Position numbers and translations under genes: made by a program
Source: Phoenix dactylifera
Taxonomy: Eukaryota; Streptophyta; Magnoliopsida; Arecales; Arecaceae
DNA length: 64,000 bases
Assembly (NCBI RefSeq): GCF_009389715.1
Contig: NC_052405.1
Coordinates: 9,837,194 to 9,901,193, forward strand
Reading direction: 5' to 3'
Part shown: positions 59,539 to 64,000 of the stretch, in pieces
Numbering within the stretch: the first letter of the stretch is position 1
How the letters are laid out: each line of letters starts with the position of its first letter
Notes under the pieces: generated by a model
The model's database searches: none
What the model was told of the DNA's origin: nothing
Seen by the model: the letters and a program-made list of their open reading frames with translations, nothing else

Positions 59539-62500
59539 CTACTGGTAATACATCCGCAGGTTAGCGGAATTCCAGCTCCTTAAAATTTCTCGACCATCTA
59601 GGGCCTCCAACTGGTAGGAGCCAGGTCGGTTTACCCAGCGAACCCTATACGGGCCTTCCCAATTTGGCGCTAGCTTCCCACCTTCCGCAGGTTGAGATGC
59701 TTTAGCTCGCCTTAGCACCAGATCTCCGATTCTGAAAAGCTTCGGTCGGACCTTGGAGTTGTAATATCGGGCCACCCTCCGCTGATACATCGCCATCCGA
59801 ACCTGCGCCATTTCCCTCGCTTCTTCCAAGAGATCCAGGTTCCCTCGGAGTTGTTCCGAATTGGCCTCGGGTCGGTGCGCGGCCACCCGAGGTGAGGGGA
59901 GTCCGAGCTCCACGGGGACAACGGCTTCCGTGCCATAGGTTAGGCTGAAAGGCGTCTCCCCGGTAGGGGTCCGATACGCCCAAAGGACATTCTCGAGTTC
60001 TTCGACCCAAGCTTGCCCCGTCCGACCGATTCGCGCTTTGATTCCTTGGAGGATTGTCCGATTTGTGACCTCGGCCTCGCCGTTGGTTTGGGGATGCGAC
60101 ACAGATGTGAACCGATGCTCGATCCCGAACTCCTCGCAGAAGTCACGGAAATGCTTGTTGTCGAACTGTCGGCCATTATCCGAGATGAGGACCCGAGGTA
60201 CCCCAAATCGGACAATGATGTTCTTCTTCACGAACTTCCGGACTTGCGCCTCCGTGATAGTGGCCAGCGGCTCTGCCTCCACCCACTTGGTGAAGTAGTC
60301 GATTGCAACAATCAAAAATTTCCGCTGAGCTGAAGCGACGGGGAATGGTCCGAGGATATCCATTCCCCACTGGGCGAAGGGCCAGGGTGCAGTGATTGGT
60401 GCCAAGGGGACAGAAGGGACTCTCTGGATGTTGGCGTGGCGCTGGCAGGCGTCGCATTTCCGTACATGATCCTTTGAGTCCTCCAACAAGGTAGGCCAAT
60501 AATAGCCTTGCCTCATGATCTTGTGCGCCAAGGACCTAGCCCCCAAGTGTGATCCGCAAACGCCTTCGTGGACTTCGCCGAGGACGTAGGCCGCTTCCGA
60601 GGGGCGGAGGCACTTTAAGAGGGGGGCGGTGAACGAGGTCCGATACAGCCTTCCTTCATGGAGTACGTAGTGGGCGGACTTCATAACAAGTCGCCGGGCT
60701 TGATCTTCGTCTTCAGGGAGGATCCCTTCGGCGAGGTAGGCGACAAGCGGGTCCATCCAAGACGGCTCCGGATCAATCGCCATCACCGCTCCAGCCTCGC
60801 CGATGCTCGGGGCATCCAGGGTCTCCAGGTAGATCGCCCTCGACAAGTTGTGCGCGTCTGCGCTCACTAAGCGGGACAACCTGTCGGCCCTGGCATTTTC
60901 ACTTCTTGGGACCTGCTGGATGTCGACATTGCCGAGGTCGGGAATGAGTGCTCGCACCTTCCGGGCGTAATTCTGCATGGTCGGGTTCCGGACTTCGAAC
61001 TCCCCACGGACCTGCCCGACCACCAGCTGAGAGTCGGTGAAGACCTTCAGGCGCCGGATGCCGAGCTCCTTGGTGAGTTTGAGTCCCGTGACTAGGGCCT
61101 CGTACTCCGCCTCGTTGTTGGTCACTGGAAATCCAAACCTCAAGGCATACTCGGCTATCACTCCATCAGGACTGGTGAGGACCAGCCCGGCCCCTCCACC
61201 TTCGGGGTTCAACGACCCATCGATGTGAAGCGTCCAAATCGGGAGGTCGAGGCTGGGTGTTTCCGGCGACTTAGGTTCCGCCTCCTGCACCGTGTACTCA
61301 GCGAGGAAATCCGCGAGCGCCTGGGCCTTGATAGCGGGTCGGGGCTGGTAGCGGATGTCGAACTCACCAAGTTCTACTGCCCACTTCACCAGCCGTCCTG
61401 CATTCTCAGGATTGCTGAGAATCTGCCGCAGCGGTTGATCGGTCAAGAGGGTGACAGAATGGGCCTGGAAATAGGGGCGAAGCCTCCTGGTCGCGGTCAG
61501 CAGCGCGAAGGCGATCTTTTCAGCCTTCGTATACCGCGTCTCGGCATCCCGTAAGACCCGGCTGATGTAGTACACAGGCTTCTGGAATTTTGCCTCTTCC
61601 CGAACCAGTACCGCACTGACTGCGGTTGGGGAGACCGCCAGATAAAGGTAGAGCATCTCCCCTTCTTGCGGCTTGGACAGCAGGGGAGGAGACGCCAAGT
61701 ATTCCTTGAGCTGGTCGAATGCTGCTTGACATTCGGCCGTCCAGAGGAAGTCTTTCGGGCGTTTCAACACCTTGAAGAAAGGTTGGCAGCGTTCGGCCGA
61801 CTTTGCCACAAATCGTCCGAGCGCGGCGACCCTCCCAGCGAGCTCCTGAACCTCCTTCACTTTGGTCGGAGGGGACATATCTTGGATGGCCTTGATTTTG
61901 TCAGGGTTGGCTTCGATCCCCCGCTGGTTGACAATGAAACCGAGGAACCTCCCGGCCGAAGCGCCAAAGGCGCACTTCGCTGGGTTCAGCTTCATGCGAA
62001 ACTTCCGCAGGGTGGCGAAAGTCTCCTCCAGATCCGCGATGTGCTGGTCTGCATGGCGGCTCTTCACCAGCATATCGTCCACGTACACCTCCATGTTCCG
62101 GCCGATTTGCTCTTTGAAGATTTTGTTGACGAGGCGCTGGTAAGTGGCGCCAGCATTCTTCAGACCGAAGGGCATTACCTTGTAACAGTACAGCCCCCGG
62201 TCTGTTATAAAGGCAGTTTTCTCCTCGTCCTGTGGAGCCATCATTATCTGGTTGTAGCCGGAGAAGGCGTCCATGAAAGACAGCAGCTGATATCCGGAAG
62301 TCGCGTCGACCAGTTGGTCTATCCGCGGAAGCGGAAAGCTATCCTTGGGGCATGCCTTGTTCAGGTCGGTGTAGTCGACGCACATCCTCCACTTTCCGCT
62401 CGCCTTCCGGACAAGTACGACATTTGCCAGCCATTCGGGGTAGCTGACCTCCCTTATGAATCCTGCCTCCAAGAGCTTGTCTACCTCCTGGTCGACCACT

Positions 62501-64000
62501 CGGATCCGATCCGGGGCACAGTGTCTCTTCTTCTGCTTTACTGGTCGGTGGGTTGGGTCGACGTTGAGGGCGTGAGAAATGACCTCCGGGTCGATCCCAG
62601 GTACATCGGCCGCCGACCAGGCAAATACATCGGCGTTGGCTCGGAGGAATTCCACCAACCGAGCCCGAGCTCCCGGGTCGAGATTGGTGCCGACCCGGAC
62701 CGTCCGGTCCGGGCGACCTTCCTCGAGGGGAACTTCGATCACACCTTCGGCCGGCTCCCCGTGCCGCAAGGCCACCTCGTCTCTGGCGTCGAGGGACTCG
62801 ACGCTTAAGGCTTCTACGGGCTCCTTCCCTTTGAGAGTTGCTAGGAAACATTGCCTTGCGGTCGGTTGGTCACCTCGGACCTCTCCAATCCCGGCCGCCG
62901 TGGGGAACCGCATGAGCAAGTGGTACGTAGAGACCACCGCGCGAAGGGCGTTCAGTCCGGATCGTCCGAGGATAGCGTTGTAGGCCGAGGGAACACGGAC
63001 GACCAAGAACCCGAGCCGCACCGTGGCTTCTGCGGGTGCAACGCCCGCAGTCACAGGCAGCTCAACGATACCTTCGGCCGAGATAGCGTCACCAGTGAAT
63101 CCTATGAGGGGGGTGGATGTTTTGTGCAACAATTGTCTGGACAAGCTCATCTTTTGGAAGGCCTCGTAAAACAAAATATCAGCTGAGCTTCCACTATCCA
63201 CAAGAACACGCCTTACATCATAGTTTGCCATAGTGAGGGAGATCACCATGGCGTCATCGTGGGGGGTCTGAACCCCCTTTACATCTTCATCACAAAAAGT
63301 GATTACATTACCGACCTTCTGCCTCTTTGCGACGGCTGCCCCTGATGCTTCAGTCGAGCCCCCCGCGTTCCTCTCGGGCCGGGGGCAGCCCCCAGTGATA
63401 GTATGGATCACGCCCGCGACGGGTCGATTCTGCTCCCGAGGCTCCGGAGGGGCCGGGTCGGCCGGACGCGAGTCTGCGGGGGGACGTCGATCGTTCACAT
63501 ATCGACCGAGACGCCCTCGGCGGATGAGAGCCTCGATCTCGTCCCGAAGCTGGAAGCAGTCTTCGGTGTCGTGGCCGTGGTCCCGGTGGTACTCACAGTA
63601 CGCCCGAGAGGGCCTCCTCCCAGGGATCTTCTTCATCTGTCTCGGGACCGGGAGGTCCTCCCGCCCCTTGATTTCCATGAGGATCTGGGCCCGGGGAGTC
63701 AGGAGAGGAGTGTACCGGTTGAAACGTCGGGGCGGAGAACGAGGGCGTAGGGCGCCGTGGTTCCTCGCCGGCGACAGGCTTCTGCGCCGACGTTGAGGCG
63801 TCGGGCTCCTCCCCTGGCGTGCCTCTTTAAGCCTTTTCTTCCCGAGCTTTGGAGGGATCTCGGCGGCCTCCTTGCTCCGGTGGGCGGCCGCCTCCTCGGC
63901 GTCCGCATACTGGTTCGCCCGGGACAACAGCTCCGGGAAGCTCCGCGGCAGGCGTTTGTCCAGGGAGAAGGTGAGTCTGCCCTTTCGGAAGCCACGCTTC
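59539..64000 (-). CDS. Tat-type gag(3' end)-pol polyprotein, open to the right edge (partial)
   Basis: The minus-strand frame is open from the window edge to the stop at 59539, so the N-terminal gag is outside and no start can be chosen. Domains in order: gag tail and zinc motif CEYHRDHGHDTEDC (about 63597-63556); protease LVDSGSSADILF (about 63215-63175); reverse transcriptase with MCVDYTDLN and catalytic YVDDM (about 62090); a first RNase H (RYTKAEKIAFALL, about 61525); a second, archaeal-like RNase H (HIDGSLNPEGGGAG at about 61220, NNEAEYEAL, TDSQLVVGQV); integrase zinc region (HLGARSL ... CDACQRH); catalytic DILGPF, ISDNGRQFD and the Glu in GEAEVTNR; and a C-terminal GPYRVRWV module. The frame is intact, so this part could be functional. 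The long opposite-strand frame at 61666-62808 is its shadow. Confidence 0.93.
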   Translation of the reverse strand, partial: KRGFRKGRLTFSLDKRLPRSFPELLSRANQYADAEEAAAHRSKEAAEIPPKLGKKRLKEARQGRSPTPQRRRRSLSPARNHGALRPRSPPRRFNRYTPLLTPRAQILMEIKGREDLPVPRQMKKIPGRRPSRAYCEYHRDHGHDTEDCFQLRDEIEALIRRGRLGRYVNDRRPPADSRPADPAPPEPREQNRPVAGVIHTITGGCPRPERNAGGSTEASGAAVAKRQKVGNVITFCDEDVKGVQTPHDDAMVISLTMANYDVRRVLVDSGSSADILFYEAFQKMSLSRQLLHKTSTPLIGFTGDAISAEGIVELPVTAGVAPAEATVRLGFLVVRVPSAYNAILGRSGLNALRAVVSTYHLLMRFPTAAGIGEVRGDQPTARQCFLATLKGKEPVEALSVESLDARDEVALRHGEPAEGVIEVPLEEGRPDRTVRVGTNLDPGARARLVEFLRANADVFAWSAADVPGIDPEVISHALNVDPTHRPVKQKKRHCAPDRIRVVDQEVDKLLEAGFIREVSYPEWLANVVLVRKASGKWRMCVDYTDLNKACPKDSFPLPRIDQLVDATSGYQLLSFMDAFSGYNQIMMAPQDEEKTAFITDRGLYCYKVMPFGLKNAGATYQRLVNKIFKEQIGRNMEVYVDDMLVKSRHADQHIADLEETFATLRKFRMKLNPAKCAFGASAGRFLGFIVNQRGIEANPDKIKAIQDMSPPTKVKEVQELAGRVAALGRFVAKSAERCQPFFKVLKRPKDFLWTAECQAAFDQLKEYLASPPLLSKPQEGEMLYLYLAVSPTAVSAVLVREEAKFQKPVYYISRVLRDAETRYTKAEKIAFALLTATRRLRPYFQAHSVTLLTDQPLRQILSNPENAGRLVKWAVELGEFDIRYQPRPAIKAQALADFLAEYTVQEAEPKSPETPSLDLPIWTLHIDGSLNPEGGGAGLVLTSPDGVIAEYALRFGFPVTNNEAEYEALVTGLKLTKELGIRRLKVFTDSQLVVGQVRGEFEVRNPTMQNYARKVRALIPDLGNVDIQQVPRSENARADRLSRLVSADAHNLSRAIYLETLDAPSIGEAGAVMAIDPEPSWMDPLVAYLAEGILPEDEDQARRLVMKSAHYVLHEGRLYRTSFTAPLLKCLRPSEAAYVLGEVHEGVCGSHLGARSLAHKIMRQGYYWPTLLEDSKDHVRKCDACQRHANIQRVPSVPLAPITAPWPFAQWGMDILGPFPVASAQRKFLIVAIDYFTKWVEAEPLATITEAQVRKFVKKNIIVRFGVPRVLISDNGRQFDNKHFRDFCEEFGIEHRFTSVSHPQTNGEAEVTNRTILQGIKARIGRTGQAWVEELENVLWAYRTPTGETPFSLTYGTEAVVPVELGLPSPRVAAHRPEANSEQLRGNLDLLEEAREMAQVRMAMYQRRVARYYNSKVRPKLFRIGDLVLRRAKASQPAEGGKLAPNWEGPYRVRWVNRPGSYQLEALDGREILRSWNSANLRMYYQ

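Larger units (their letters stand above)
56069..64000 (-). mobile_element. Tat-type Ty3/gypsy retrotransposon, 3' part (continues past the right edge)
   Basis: The 3' LTR (56069-56816), polypurine tract, a long 3' region with tandem arrays, and most of gag-pol are visible on the minus strand. Two RNase H domains in pol identify the Tat lineage. The left flank is intron 1 of gene 2C (AAAAATTATATC). The 5' LTR and the target duplication partner lie outside the window. Confidence 0.92.

Noticed and set aside
61666..62808. 380-codon frame on the plus strand
   Set aside because: Exact antisense shadow of the Tat reverse transcriptase and protease region, which has clear domains on the minus strand. 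GC-rich sequence keeps the opposite frame open.

Overview
The window is plant nuclear DNA. It has GT-AG introns in AT-rich non-coding sequence, and Ty1/copia, Athila-type and Tat-type Ty3/gypsy LTR retrotransposons plus a LINE tail. I read it as a flowering plant, probably a monocot, but I cannot name the species from sequence alone. The only host genes I can support are FAD-dependent aromatic-ring-hydroxylase-type monooxygenases (plant MO1/CTF2-like family). All lie on the minus strand in a tandem array of large repeated units.

Layout: three units begin with the same sequence at 1, 19155 and 51271. Unit A (1-19154) holds a broken gene (2A; exons 4, 3 and 2 only, with a copia element in intron 2), relict exon-6 debris, and an apparently intact six-exon gene (1A, 11230-18347, 403 aa). 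Unit B (19155-51270) repeats this order: broken gene 2B with the same copia insertion, relict exon 6, and intact gene 1B (43422-50517, 403 aa). It is enlarged by a 5'-truncated LINE tail, a local duplication carrying an LTR-like fragment, and a full Athila-type element (30006-41467) with a single 1809-codon gag-pol frame and near-identical LTRs. Unit C (51271 onward) keeps gene 2C with exons 2-6 open (52648-56000). There a Tat-type gypsy element (from 56069, running off the right edge) sits in intron 1.

The order of events can be read from the sequence. Unit C has the empty copia site and keeps exons 5 and 6 of gene 2. Units A and B share the copia insertion, its 5-bp target duplication, the same in-frame stops, and a deletion that removed exons 5-6 of gene 2. 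So deletion and copia insertion came first, then the A/B segmental duplication, then the LINE, local-duplication and Athila events in B only. Scattered relict exons (about 9330-9990, 41900-42270 and 52255-52625) show that further gene copies once existed and decayed.

The least expected material is in the long 3' region of the Tat element (56817-59538). It has two head-to-tail tandem arrays (46-bp and 121-bp units), TATA-like boxes pointing against gag-pol, and a 51-codon antisense frame that runs directly into the first 46-bp repeat. Also notable are a large inverted repeat in the copia 3' LTR that includes a second copy of the polypurine tract, amino-acid divergence between genes 1A and 1B concentrated in the last exon, and different core promoters for 1A and 1B.
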